DNA of 64,000 nt from Faucicola osloensis_C (GCA_019353055.1 JABAHL010000002.1:62001-126000); one strand, 5' to 3'. Shown: positions 34,640-43,496, counted from the first letter of the stretch. Numbers and translations: made by a program. The notes: generated by a model from the letters alone, not told the origin.

Positions 34640-36337
34640 TTACGCCTTCGCCAAAGTAGATGCAATATCAAGGCTTATTTGCCGATCCAGCCAAGGCAGA
34701 TTTGTGGCATCGTGCGTCACCCATAACACGGTTTTCCCCCTAGTCACTTGTTGTAATAACCCATTAATCTCGGCTGCGGTATCGCTATCTAAATGCTCAG
34801 TGGGTTCATCGAGTAACCAAAGCTGTGCGTCTTGCAACAGTAACTGGGCTATTGCCAGTCGCCGCTGTTGTCCACCGGACAAGCCGCTACCACGTTCACC
34901 CAACTGAGTATCTAGCTGATTTGGTAGGGCTTTTATCAAAGGTTTTAATCCCACTTGTGCAAGAATTTGCAATAATTTGTCATCACTGGCGGTTGGGTCG
35001 GGCAGGCGTAAATTATCGGCGATACTCATCGGCAGTAACATGGTTTGCTGTGACAAATAGGCGATTTGGTGGCGAAATTGCGTGGAATCGATGGTGTTAA
35101 AATTTTGGTTATCAATAAAGATATCGCCTTGATAGGCACAAAAACCCAAAAAAATTTGCAAAAGGGTGGATTTGCCGCTGCCACTTTGACCGACAATCGC
35201 CAACCGTTCCCCTGCGGCAATAGCAAAACTTAACGGCGCGAGCCGTGTGCGCTGCTGATGATTGACCCAAATATTATCTGCATCAATGGCAGGGGGCGCA
35301 GTTAATATAAAATGATTAGCTTTTGTTTTTTCAGCTGACTCAAACGCTAACAACGGTGATAATTCAGCAATCGCGCCTTCCGCTTGCGCTTTGACATGAT
35401 AATCCGCGCCCAACTGACGTAGCGGGGCATAAAATTCGGGTGCCAACAGCAGTAAAAATAGCGCCGACTGGTAAGGCACAGGCACCGTGTTTTTTTGCCA
35501 AGGTAAAATACCGATTAAACCAAAACCCAAATACACGGCAAGTAGCGCAATCGACAGCGCGGCTAACAGCTCTAGCGCTGCGGTGTTTAAAAACGCAATT
35601 TTGAGTACCGACATGGTGCGGATACGGTAGGCTTCGGCTGAGGCGTCGATATCTTGACTCGCGTGTCCGACAGCATCCAGCCGTTGCAGTGTCGCCGTGC
35701 CACGTAACCAATCCAAAAATCGCCCGCTCAGCTGTGCCATCGCGGCAAATTGTTGCCGACTTTTACGGGCGGTGGCATGACCAATTAATACCATAAATAC
35801 AGGGACTAGCGGTGCGGTCAGCAGTAAAATCAGCGTCGCTATCCAGCTTTGGGTCGCAGCGGCGACTAATAGCATGATAGGCGTGGTCACCACAATCAGT
35901 CGCTGCAGATAAAAACGGCTGACATAGCCCGTTAAGGCGTCACATTGCTCAATTACCATACTGGCAAGCCCGCCATCACTGCCGTACTGGTGGCGCGCTG
36001 CACCTACTTGTGCCAGTTTTTCAACTAGCGTTTTTCGTAGGATGCTGGCTACTTGTAGCCCCGCGTGTAAAGCCAGTTGGTCTTTGCAAAAATGCAGTAA
36101 AGGACGTAGCAACAGACACCCTATGAGCCACGGCAGATAATCAAAAAATACGTCAGTGGCAGGGCGGTGATGGGCGATTTGCGTTAACCAATTTGCAAAG
36201 ATGACCGCAATCAGCCAAGACTGCACGATCAATACCAGCGTGGATACAACTGACAGTCCCCATGCCATATAAATCGGTCGCTTTGCCATTGCGGCATAGT
36301 GACAAAGGGTTTGGTTGACAGCAGAAGTTTCAGACAT
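34640..36337 (-). CDS. cydD: Thiol/heme ABC exporter subunit CydD
   Basis: The partner of CydC. The membrane domain has six helices (about 20-310). The ATPase has Walker A IVGQSGSGKST (about 378-388), Q loop AYLSQQ, signature GLSGGQQRRLAIAQLLL, Walker B LWLLDEPTEHLD and H-loop WVTHD. At 565 residues it matches E. coli CydD (588). It starts the minus-strand cydDC unit, divergent from cydABX 457 bp away. That layout groups the oxidase with its assembly exporter. Confidence 0.93.
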   Translation of the reverse strand: MSETSAVNQTLCHYAAMAKRPIYMAWGLSVVSTLVLIVQSWLIAVIFANWLTQIAHHRPATDVFFDYLPWLIGCLLLRPLLHFCKDQLALHAGLQVASILRKTLVEKLAQVGAARHQYGSDGGLASMVIEQCDALTGYVSRFYLQRLIVVTTPIMLLVAAATQSWIATLILLLTAPLVPVFMVLIGHATARKSRQQFAAMAQLSGRFLDWLRGTATLQRLDAVGHASQDIDASAEAYRIRTMSVLKIAFLNTAALELLAALSIALLAVYLGFGLIGILPWQKNTVPVPYQSALFLLLLAPEFYAPLRQLGADYHVKAQAEGAIAELSPLLAFESAEKTKANHFILTAPPAIDADNIWVNHQQRTRLAPLSFAIAAGERLAIVGQSGSGKSTLLQIFLGFCAYQGDIFIDNQNFNTIDSTQFRHQIAYLSQQTMLLPMSIADNLRLPDPTASDDKLLQILAQVGLKPLIKALPNQLDTQLGERGSGLSGGQQRRLAIAQLLLQDAQLWLLDEPTEHLDSDTAAEINGLLQQVTRGKTVLWVTHDATNLPWLDRQISLDIASTLAKA

Positions 36338-36794
36338 GGTTGGTTAATAGTAATGACAAAATCAATGGACATATCATAGCGTATCAAGCGCGGGTTAGGT
36401 ATGACAAATCATGTTCATCAAGGCAATGAGACAAAAAAATGTAAACACATTGCCCACCGATAAGGGTTGATAAAACCTTGATAAAGGCATATAAAAAGCC
36501 ATATAAAAGACAATTAAATAAGTAAAGCGATGAACGACCCCACTTTAAACGACTACCCTCAAGAGACTCATAAACTATCACGCATTCAACGATTACCATC
36601 TTTGACAGGGTATGAGAAGATGGTAGCAGCAACGCCATACCAATCATAGTATTTTGTAATCGGGTGCGACATTATGCCGCATGACAAATAATTTATAGAT
36701 TTATATAATGTTTGTAAATAAAAACATTACCCTTTTTTAAACCACGCATGAGGGTAATTGACATCTGAATTGGTTGTCAAACCAAGGAGTCAAC
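36338..36794. other. cydD-cydA divergent control region with palindromes
   Basis: No gene is supported; a minus-strand frame at 36384-36647 has no ribosome binding site or recognisable content. The region contains a 17-bp near-palindrome TGCGACATTATGCCGCA (36665-36681, 14 of 17 symmetric), TATAAT at 36714-36719, and an inverted repeat TTGACA-N11-TGTCAA (36758-36780) directly before the cydA ribosome binding site (AAGGAG). Oxygen-linked control of cydAB is expected, but I see no clean FNR box (TTGAT-N4-ATCAA). Confidence 0.5.
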
Positions 36795-38423
36795 ATGATA
36801 ACAGAACATCTCGTCGATATCTCCCGTCTGCAATTTGCAGTGACGGCGTTATATCATTTTTTATTTGTACCACTCACACTGGGCATGGTGTGGCTGCTGG
36901 TCATCATGGAATCCATGTACGTGATGACAGGCAAAGAAGTGTGGAAAGACATGACGCGTTTTTGGGGCAAACTGTTTGGCATCAACTTTGCTTTGGGTGT
37001 CACCACCGGCATCACCATGGAATTCCAATTTGGTACCAACTGGGCGTACTACTCACAATATGTCGGCGATGTTTTTGGGGCGCCGCTTGCCATTGAAGGC
37101 TTGATGGCGTTTTTTTTAGAATCGACCATGGTCGGACTGTTTTTCTTTGGTTGGGATAGACTGTCGCGCGGACAGCATTTACTGGTGACTATATTGATGG
37201 CACTGGGTACCAATCTATCCGCGTTGTGGATTTTGATTGCCAATGGGTGGATGCAAAATCCAGTTGGCGCAGAGTTTAGTTACCAAACCATGCGCATGGA
37301 AATGACCGATTTTGCGGCAGTATTATTTAACCCTGATGCGCAAAACAAATTCGTGCATACCGTCTCTGCCGGCTATACGGTGGGAGCGACCTTTGTGCTT
37401 GCCATCTCATCGTGGTATCTGCTCAAAAAACGCGATGTCGAATTTGCCAAACGCAGCTTTCAAGTCGCGGCGGCATTTGGTTTTGCGTCGATTTGTAGTA
37501 CCATCGTACTGGGTGATGAGTCGGGTTACTCCATTGGCTTGGCACAGCAAACCAAAATGGCAGCGATAGAGGCGATGTGGGAAACCGAGCCTGCGCCTGC
37601 CAGTTTTAATTTGATTGCAGATATCAACCAAGCCGAGCAAAAAAACAACTGGGCAGTACAAATTCCGTATGTGATGGGCTTGATTGGGACGCGCTCACTA
37701 GATACCCCGATTTTGGGTATCCATGACATCAAAATCATCAATGAAAAACGTATCATCAATGGTCAAAAAGCGGTGGTGCTACTGGATCAATTACGCAGTG
37801 CACCCCCAGGTTCAACCCCAAATCCTGTCACAGTGGCGGAATTTGAAAAGGTAAAAAAAGACTTGGGCTTTGGGTTATTGCTCAAACGCTATTCGCCAGA
37901 TGTCAGCAAAGCCACGCCGGCAATGATTAAACAAGCCACCGATGCCACTATTCCACCTATTATCCCGATGTTCTGGTCATTTCGTGCCATGGTGGGCTTG
38001 GGCTTTTTATTGTTGGCATTGTTTACCATTAGTCTTTGGTCAAGTGTCAAAGATAACTTTATCCAAAAACCTTGGCTGTTACGTTGGGCATTATTAATGC
38101 TGCCTGCGCCTTGGCTTGCTGCGGAATTTGGTTGGTTTGTTGCTGAGTATGGGCGTCAACCTTGGACGATTTATGGCATGTTACCGACCTATTTTTCAGT
38201 CTCCAACATTAGCGTGGCGAATGTGTATGCCTCGCTGGCGGGATTTGTTGGTTTTTATACGGTGCTGCTGATGATTGAAATGTACTTGATGGTGAAATAT
38301 GCCCGTAAAGGACCCGCCAGTCTAGGAACGGGCAAATACTACGGCGAAGACACTCACAAGGTTCATGTGAGTCCTTCATTAAATTTGCCCCATGATAAAG
38401 CCGAGGTGAATCATGTTGTTTGA
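36795..38423 (+). CDS. cydA: Cytochrome bd ubiquinol oxidase subunit I
   Basis: The heme-bearing subunit of the high-affinity quinol oxidase in the inner membrane; it reduces O2 to water without proton pumping. The N-terminus SRLQFAVTALYHFLFVPLTLG contains the heme b595 His. GRQPW, the bd signature, is in EYGRQPWTIYGMLPT (about residue 450). The Q-loop region is hydrophilic (about 255-390, PPGSTPNPVTVAEFEKVKKD). At 542 residues it matches the long-Q-loop E. coli type (522). The start is ATG 36795 with AAGGAG; an upstream in-frame TTG at 36774 is less likely. It overlaps cydB by 11 bp. Confidence 0.97.
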   Translation: MITEHLVDISRLQFAVTALYHFLFVPLTLGMVWLLVIMESMYVMTGKEVWKDMTRFWGKLFGINFALGVTTGITMEFQFGTNWAYYSQYVGDVFGAPLAIEGLMAFFLESTMVGLFFFGWDRLSRGQHLLVTILMALGTNLSALWILIANGWMQNPVGAEFSYQTMRMEMTDFAAVLFNPDAQNKFVHTVSAGYTVGATFVLAISSWYLLKKRDVEFAKRSFQVAAAFGFASICSTIVLGDESGYSIGLAQQTKMAAIEAMWETEPAPASFNLIADINQAEQKNNWAVQIPYVMGLIGTRSLDTPILGIHDIKIINEKRIINGQKAVVLLDQLRSAPPGSTPNPVTVAEFEKVKKDLGFGLLLKRYSPDVSKATPAMIKQATDATIPPIIPMFWSFRAMVGLGFLLLALFTISLWSSVKDNFIQKPWLLRWALLMLPAPWLAAEFGWFVAEYGRQPWTIYGMLPTYFSVSNISVANVYASLAGFVGFYTVLLMIEMYLMVKYARKGPASLGTGKYYGEDTHKVHVSPSLNLPHDKAEVNHVV

Positions 38424-39552
38424 TTATGAAACACTCAAAATTATTTGGTGGTTATTGGTCGGTGCGCTGCTCATTGGGTTTGCTATCATGGATGGGCATG
38501 ATATGGGTGTGTGTTCGTTACTGCCCTTTGTCGGCAAAGATGATGAAGAGCGCCGGGTGATTATCAATACCATTGGTCCGCACTGGGAAGGTAACCAAGT
38601 ATGGTTTATCACAGCAGGCGGCGCGATTTTTGCGGCATGGCCGATGGTGTATGCCACTGCCTTTAGCGGTTTTTATTGGGCATTGATGGCAGTGTTGTGG
38701 GCGTTATTTTTCCGCCCGGTGGGGTTTAAATATCGCAGTATGATACACAATCCAACCTGGCGCAAAGCGTGGGATTGGGGGTTGTTTGTCGGTTCATTTA
38801 TCCCGGCTGTGGTGTTTGGCGTGGCATTTGGTAATTTGTTTTTAGGCGTCCCCTTTAGTTTTAACAACCATTTGGTATCGACTTATACAGGCTCATTTTG
38901 GGCATTACTTAATCCATTTGCCCTACTGTGTGGCTTGATCAGTGCGTCTATGTTGATTATGCAAGGGGGGGCGTATTTGGCGCATCGTACCCTTGATGAG
39001 GTACAAAATCGTACCCTTAACTACGCTGCTCTCAGTAGTCTGGTGATGGCGGGGTTGTTTGTGCTGGCAGGGGTATGGATACAATCGATTGACGGCTATC
39101 ATATCACAAGCCACATTGACCCCCAAGCCTTGCCAAATGTGCTCAATAAAGAGGTGACACGGCAAGCGGGCGCATGGATGGCAAATTATCATCAGTATCC
39201 GCTGGCATGGGCATTCCCTGTACTTGGTGTCATCATGCCGCTTGTCACGGCAATATTGTTAAAAGCGCGTAAAACCTTGACCGCATTTATCGCCTCCAGT
39301 ATTGCTGTGCTTAGTGTGATTATGACCGCAGGGGTGGCGCTGTTTCCGTTTGTCATGCCATCCTCTAGCGACCCACGTTCAAGCTTGACGGTTTGGGACA
39401 GTGTATCGAGTCATCTCACCTTGATGATTATGTTGTTTGTCGTGGTGGTGTTATTACCGATGATTGTAGGTTACACCAGCTGGGCATATAGCGTGATGCG
39501 CGGTAAAGTGACCAAGGCTTATGTTCGAGAGCAAGAGCATTCACTTTACTGA
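38413..39552 (+). CDS. cydB: Cytochrome bd ubiquinol oxidase subunit II
   Basis: The structural partner of CydA, with eight to nine membrane helices and 379 residues, the same size as E. coli CydB. Conserved family sequence includes the N-terminal LKIIWWLLVGALLIGFAIMDGHDMG (about 7-31), GNQVWFITAGGAIFAAWP and AFSGFYWALMAVLWALFFRPVGF. It starts inside the last codons of cydA (11-bp overlap), which implies coupled translation. cydX follows 32 bp later. Confidence 0.97.
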   Translation: MLFDYETLKIIWWLLVGALLIGFAIMDGHDMGVCSLLPFVGKDDEERRVIINTIGPHWEGNQVWFITAGGAIFAAWPMVYATAFSGFYWALMAVLWALFFRPVGFKYRSMIHNPTWRKAWDWGLFVGSFIPAVVFGVAFGNLFLGVPFSFNNHLVSTYTGSFWALLNPFALLCGLISASMLIMQGGAYLAHRTLDEVQNRTLNYAALSSLVMAGLFVLAGVWIQSIDGYHITSHIDPQALPNVLNKEVTRQAGAWMANYHQYPLAWAFPVLGVIMPLVTAILLKARKTLTAFIASSIAVLSVIMTAGVALFPFVMPSSSDPRSSLTVWDSVSSHLTLMIMLFVVVVLLPMIVGYTSWAYSVMRGKVTKAYVREQEHSLY

Positions 39553-39584
39553 CCCAAATCAAGGCAACTTAATAGGAGAACACA

Positions 39585-39797
39585 ATGTGGTATTTTGCGT
39601 GGATATTAGGATTGGGGTTTGCGGTATTATTGGCGATTTTAAACGCGCTGTGGCTTGAAAATGCCGATGCGCGTAATAAAGCTTTTAATCCAAAAGCTAA
39701 GGACGATAATCCCACCAATGATGGTACGGTGACAGAAGGCAATCCCACTGAAGATATCCATAAAACAGGTAAGACTTCAGATAACGAGTCCTTATAG
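39585..39797 (+). CDS. cydX: Cytochrome bd accessory subunit CydX, long form
   Basis: A small single-helix subunit that stabilises the CydAB hemes. The first nine residues (MWYFAWILG) are identical to E. coli CydX, and the single membrane helix is about 3-24, with the conserved Glu in LWLENADAR. At 70 residues it is nearly twice the usual 37; the extra part is an Asp/Asn/Thr/Gly/Lys-rich soluble tail. It follows cydB with an AGGAGA ribosome binding site and is closed by a strong terminator. Confidence 0.9.
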   Translation: MWYFAWILGLGFAVLLAILNALWLENADARNKAFNPKAKDDNPTNDGTVTEGNPTEDIHKTGKTSDNESL

Positions 39798-39814
39798 CCA
39801 TCAACCTCAACCAT

Positions 39815-39852
39815 TAGCGCTTTAAGTCATCACGGCTTAAAGCGCTTTTTTA
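39815..39852 (+). terminator. Terminator of cydABX
   Basis: AGCGCTTTAAG / CTTAAAGCGCT, an 11-bp perfect stem with a 9-nt loop and T6. Confidence 0.93.
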
Positions 39853-39893
39853 TGCGTTTTCAAAACCCGCTATTTTTTAATTATTTTCTTATT

Positions 39894-39909
39894 TGGTACA
39901 CAATTTGCA
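39894..39909 (+). promoter_or_regulatory. Sigma-54 promoter of amtB
   Basis: TGGTACACAATTTGCA matches the -24/-12 consensus TGGCAC-N5-TTGC[A/T] at all but one position, with exactly 10 bp between GG and GC. The inferred start is about 70 bp upstream of the amtB ATG. A sigma-54 promoter fits nitrogen-limitation control by NtrC; I see no clear NtrC site in the 40 bp between it and the cydX terminator. Confidence 0.75.
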
Positions 39910-39989
39910 TTCCCTGTCTTGGCAAAACTGATTAATACTTGAGCGATAATTTTTTATCGAGGGCATAAGGGCATAAGGGTAAGAGCTTC

Positions 39990-41354
39990 ATGAGAAAGTT
40001 AAACAATACGGTTCAACGGCATACGCGTAAACGGCTTAACAAAGCCTATAAATGGCTATTATCCGTGATGGTTTTTTATCAACATTCCTCGGTGTACGCT
40101 GCGACGCCCACCAATGAGCAGCTTTATGACTACCAAAATGTGATGTGGGTGGTTATTGGCGGTTTGCTGGTGTTCTTTATGCAGGCGGGCTTTGCGCTCA
40201 TTGAAGCAGGCTCAGTGCGAAGTAAAAACACTGTGAATGTGTTGATGAAAAACTACACCGACATGGCGATTGGCGGATTAATTTTTTATATCTTGGGCTA
40301 TGGCTTGATGGCAGGTAACAACCCCACAGGTTACGTGGGTCAAAGCGAGTTTTTACCAGAGCAGCTTAGCAATATGCAATGGGCACATTTGTTTTTTCAG
40401 ATGATGTTTGCTTCCACCGCCGCCACCATTGCCAGTGGTGCGATGGCGGAGCGTATTAAATTTTCAGGGTATCTGATTGGTACGTTGATGACTTGCGGAC
40501 TGATTTATCCAGTCGTAGCAAGTTGGGCATGGGGCGGCTATTATGGCGGTCAAGGCTGGCTTGCCCAGCTTGGATTTATTGATTTTGCCGGCTCTTCAGT
40601 GGTGCACTCTGTCGGTGGGTGGTTAGCGTTAGCGGGTATTATCGTCCTTGGACCGCGTATTGGTCGCTTTGCCCCTGATGGCACGCCGCGTTTGATTGCC
40701 GGTCATAATCTCACGCTTGTCACCTTAGGCGGCTTTATTCTATGGTTGGCATGGTTTGGATTTAACGCAGGTTCTACACTGACTAGCTCAGGTAATTTGG
40801 GCAAAATCATGCTAAATACCCACCTAGCAGGGGTGAGTGCGGTGACGGCTTATCTGTTGATTTCAGGGGTGATGCGTAAAGCAATTTTATTAAGTGATAC
40901 GGTCAATATCAGCCTTGCAGGGTTGGTCGCCATTACCGCAGGCTGTGCGACCATGTCACCTGTGTATGCGATTGTTACCGGTGTGGGTGCATGTGTCTCG
41001 TATTTGGCGGTGAAGCGGTTGTTGGACAATGTTCAAATGGATGATGCGGTGTATGCCGTTGCCGTGCATGTGGGTGGCGGTGTATGGGGTACGCTGGCAG
41101 CAGGGCTGTTTTATGAAGGTGATTTATTCAGCACCCATCGTATCATCGTACAGCTGATGGGCATCGGGGCAATGTTTGTCTGGTCATTTGGACTGGGTAT
41201 GGTGGTGTATTTTGTGATTGAAAAAACCATCGGTCTTCGCGTACTTGCACAGCATGAGCAACGTGGGCTTGACTTTACCGAACATGCCGAAGGGGCTTAC
41301 CCTGAATTCCAAGATAGCTTATTTAGTCAGCAAACGCTAACTGAGCGGCATTAG
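39990..41354 (+). CDS. amtB: Ammonium transporter
   Basis: An inner-membrane Amt/MEP/Rh-type ammonium channel. An N-terminal signal-like segment (AYKWLLSVMVFYQHSSVYA, about 20-38) precedes 11 helices, as in E. coli AmtB, which has a cleaved signal. Conserved sequence includes NVLMKNYTDMAIGGLIFYILGYGL, the signature region DFAGSSVVHSVGGW (with the first pore His), FILWLAWFGFNAGS, and VHVGGGVWGTLAAGL (with the second pore His). At 454 residues it is a little longer than usual. No glnK gene lies beside it, although glnK-amtB is the usual operon. The upstream sigma-54 promoter fits nitrogen control. Confidence 0.94.
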   Translation: MRKLNNTVQRHTRKRLNKAYKWLLSVMVFYQHSSVYAATPTNEQLYDYQNVMWVVIGGLLVFFMQAGFALIEAGSVRSKNTVNVLMKNYTDMAIGGLIFYILGYGLMAGNNPTGYVGQSEFLPEQLSNMQWAHLFFQMMFASTAATIASGAMAERIKFSGYLIGTLMTCGLIYPVVASWAWGGYYGGQGWLAQLGFIDFAGSSVVHSVGGWLALAGIIVLGPRIGRFAPDGTPRLIAGHNLTLVTLGGFILWLAWFGFNAGSTLTSSGNLGKIMLNTHLAGVSAVTAYLLISGVMRKAILLSDTVNISLAGLVAITAGCATMSPVYAIVTGVGACVSYLAVKRLLDNVQMDDAVYAVAVHVGGGVWGTLAAGLFYEGDLFSTHRIIVQLMGIGAMFVWSFGLGMVVYFVIEKTIGLRVLAQHEQRGLDFTEHAEGAYPEFQDSLFSQQTLTERH

Positions 41355-41460
41355 TTTTAAATTTTGAGGTGCCTGTATGCTCTGTCGTCACAGGTACCCG
41401 ACCTAATACAGTCATTTGCGTCAATTGTAATTTTATTAACTTTAAATATTTGGCACCGTC

Positions 41461-42225
41461 ATGAACAAAGAAGCTACTATCAAATCTGCGTTAACACCGT
41501 TTTTAAAAGATGCTGATATACGTAAAGCTATGGACATCTTTCATAAAGATTATGCCGATATTACGCCTTACCAAATCCAGCGTTTTGTCCATGAAATTAC
41601 GCAAGACAACGAAACCAAAGAATATCGCTCAAATATCCGTCGAAGTTTGATGAAAGCGCTGAGTGATTACCAAATGGGTGCAGTTAACCCCCAACCGATG
41701 ACCCATGATATCCCTAATTTGGGGCAAAATAGCCCAGTAACTGACCCATCATCCAGTCAAGTAGCTATCGCTAACCAACAACCTGATCCACTATCTAGCC
41801 CAATATCTAAACCAATATCTAGCCAAATAGCCACCTTTGAGTTACTGATTGATAGTTTTATGGCGCAATTTTCACCATTATTGGGCAGCCAAATTTTAGA
41901 TAGTGTCAAGCAGACGATTCATCAGCATCATAATTCATCAAAACCCCGTGGTTTTGGGCTATTAGCTCGCAAGGCAGAAACCAATCAGGCTTTAACCTTA
42001 ACCATGATTCACTTTTTTGATCAGTTTTTTGGTGGCGATAAACAAAGTGCGTTGACAATGTCGTTGACCGATGCGGATACAGCAGGATTTAGAACTATCT
42101 TATCGTTATTTTATCAGCAAGCGTGTCAATGGGCAGGCCCTACTGATGCAGATATTGCTTTGGCGCAGGCAAACAAGATTACCAAAGCCAAATTTGACGC
42201 AGCTTTGGTTGAAAAATTTATGTAA
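41461..42225 (+). CDS. Hypothetical two-domain cytosolic protein
   Basis: A 254-residue protein that I do not recognise. An N-terminal helical part (about 1-75, LTPFLKDADIRKAMDIFHKDYADITPYQIQRFVHEI) is joined to a C-terminal helical part (about 125-254, ATFELLIDSFMAQFSPLLGSQILDSVKQTIHQ...) by a Pro/Ser/Gln-rich linker. The linker has an imperfect repeat of SSPISKPISSQI. There is no signal peptide or membrane helix. It stands alone between amtB and the BLUF remnants, with codon use similar to the core genes. Start ATG 41461; no strong ribosome binding site. Confidence 0.62.
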   Translation: MNKEATIKSALTPFLKDADIRKAMDIFHKDYADITPYQIQRFVHEITQDNETKEYRSNIRRSLMKALSDYQMGAVNPQPMTHDIPNLGQNSPVTDPSSSQVAIANQQPDPLSSPISKPISSQIATFELLIDSFMAQFSPLLGSQILDSVKQTIHQHHNSSKPRGFGLLARKAETNQALTLTMIHFFDQFFGGDKQSALTMSLTDADTAGFRTILSLFYQQACQWAGPTDADIALAQANKITKAKFDAALVEKFM

Positions 42226-42478
42226 AAATGCCGTTTATATAAATTACTGCGGATTGACAGTATCGTAGTACATTTTTTATGCAGACCCAAAAATGCTAAA
42301 TGGCAAGTTCCCAGTCCATTTTATTTTCAGGTCCATTTTAGAGCGTTTAGCACTGCGCTTGATGCTGTATTCTAGCTTAATTTTATGAGACCAATTTTAG
42401 GTTTTATAAGATTAAGCTTTTTTTAACCGATGAAAATTTATTGCAACTGGCTTCCCTCACAAGTTTTCAGAAAATGTC

Positions 42479-42768
42479 ATGAATCATCAAATTCAGTATT
42501 ATGTCTACGCTAGTAAAATAAATTTGACCCAAATTTTTGACCAAAATCTATTCACTGACATTCGCGAGCAAGCCCAGTCCCTCACGTACATGAAGTGATG
42601 TCACTAATGGCAAAAAACCATTTGATTGGCATGACGCCCCAAACAGGGAGTTTTTTCTCGGTGGTTTATCGGCATTTTATGGAGCAGAATAAAAAATATT
42701 TAATCATTCAACTGCTGATATTAGGTATGTTTTTCATCAGTTTATTGTTCTTAAAAAGCAACTATTAA
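42479..42768 (+). pseudogene. Internally deleted BLUF-membrane protein remnant
   Basis: Two short open pieces resemble the two ends of the BLUF protein encoded convergently at 42921-43496. The first (42479-42598, 39 codons: QYYVYASKINLTQIFD...) matches the BLUF N-terminal strand with its Tyr in YAS and the following SKI.L as in the other BLUF copies. The second (42607-42768, 53 codons) has GSFFSVVYRHF..KKYLIIQLLILGMFFISLLFL, similar to the end GSYIGAIIKHHIKKHLFFRLTVITVPWLVIFML of the intact protein. The pieces are in different frames, and the flavin-binding middle is missing. I read this as a third paralogue that lost its core. The second piece alone could still be a 53-residue membrane peptide. 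Confidence 0.6.
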
Positions 42769-42920
42769 TAGCAAACATTGATTAACGCGATAGGGTATAA
42801 ACCAACAGAGACGGCTACCAAATACCCAATAAAGGCGGCGGAAAAATTGAGGTTAAACCGCGTCGCTACCTTGTGCAACGTCTGATGGTTAGCCTTTTTT
42901 GCCATCAGATTGGCAAAAAT

Positions 42921-43496
42921 TTACAGCTCAATTAACAACATAAATATCACCAACCATGGAACCGTGATGACGGTGAGCCTGAAAAAAAGGTGTTTTTTGA
43001 TATGGTGTTTGATGATGGCGCCGATATAGCTTCCTGCTTTGACTTGGTAGGGCGCAATATCAGCATCATCGCGCTCATAAAATGCGACCATGTCATTGAG
43101 TAATTGCTCGACCTGTTCGGTCTGCCATTGGTAGGTTTCAAACTTTGCTAACAGCTCGCTAATCACTGGGGTTGTATGGGATATGCCGGGTGTTACACAT
43201 AGCATATCGCATTGCTTAAAGCGTTTAGCAGGGGTCGTACCTTGATGGATAAGATGAATTTTATGGTGGCGTTTATCATGGGTGATAGTGAGGTACAAAT
43301 TCGCTATATACATCTCACTACCTTCCATAAAATGCAAAAAGCGACCATCTTTAAATAGGATGAAACCCATGATGCCTGTTTTTTGATTGTTATCTTTGGC
43401 GCTTTGATAAATTTGGGTAAATGTGCTGGGCTTTAAAGCGGCTGACCAAGTAAGCGAACTGGTATAAGTCAGGTAGTAAGTAGGGGGAGACATCAT
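42921..43496 (-). CDS. BLUF-domain protein with C-terminal membrane helix and non-canonical active site
   Basis: BLUF domains bind FAD and sense blue light through a Tyr-Gln-flavin hydrogen-bond network. Here the fold is clear (residues 1-95: YYLTYTSSL, DNNQKTGIMGFILFKDGRF, HFMEG, DKRHHKIHLI), with Tyr11 and Asn37 in place. The switching Gln is replaced by His55 (codon CAT) in GRFLHFMEG; the Asn-to-Gln spacing of 18 is kept. The usual Trp/Met pair in the RxFxxWxM strand is RFKQCDM here, so Trp is missing too. A helical linker and a C-terminal hydrophobic helix (about 170-190, LTVITVPWLVIFMLLIEL) follow. AGGAG precedes the start. The output is unknown; light sensing is uncertain. Confidence 0.82.
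   Translation of the reverse strand: MMSPPTYYLTYTSSLTWSAALKPSTFTQIYQSAKDNNQKTGIMGFILFKDGRFLHFMEGSEMYIANLYLTITHDKRHHKIHLIHQGTTPAKRFKQCDMLCVTPGISHTTPVISELLAKFETYQWQTEQVEQLLNDMVAFYERDDADIAPYQVKAGSYIGAIIKHHIKKHLFFRLTVITVPWLVIFMLLIEL

Noticed and set aside
36460..36480. Possible FNR box near TTGATAAAACCTTGAT in the cydD-cydA gap
   Set aside because: The half-sites are direct repeats, not the inverted TTGAT-N4-ATCAA arrangement.
36384..36647. Minus-strand open frame of 87 codons between cydD and cydA
   Set aside because: No ribosome binding site and no recognisable content. The region is better explained as divergent regulatory DNA.
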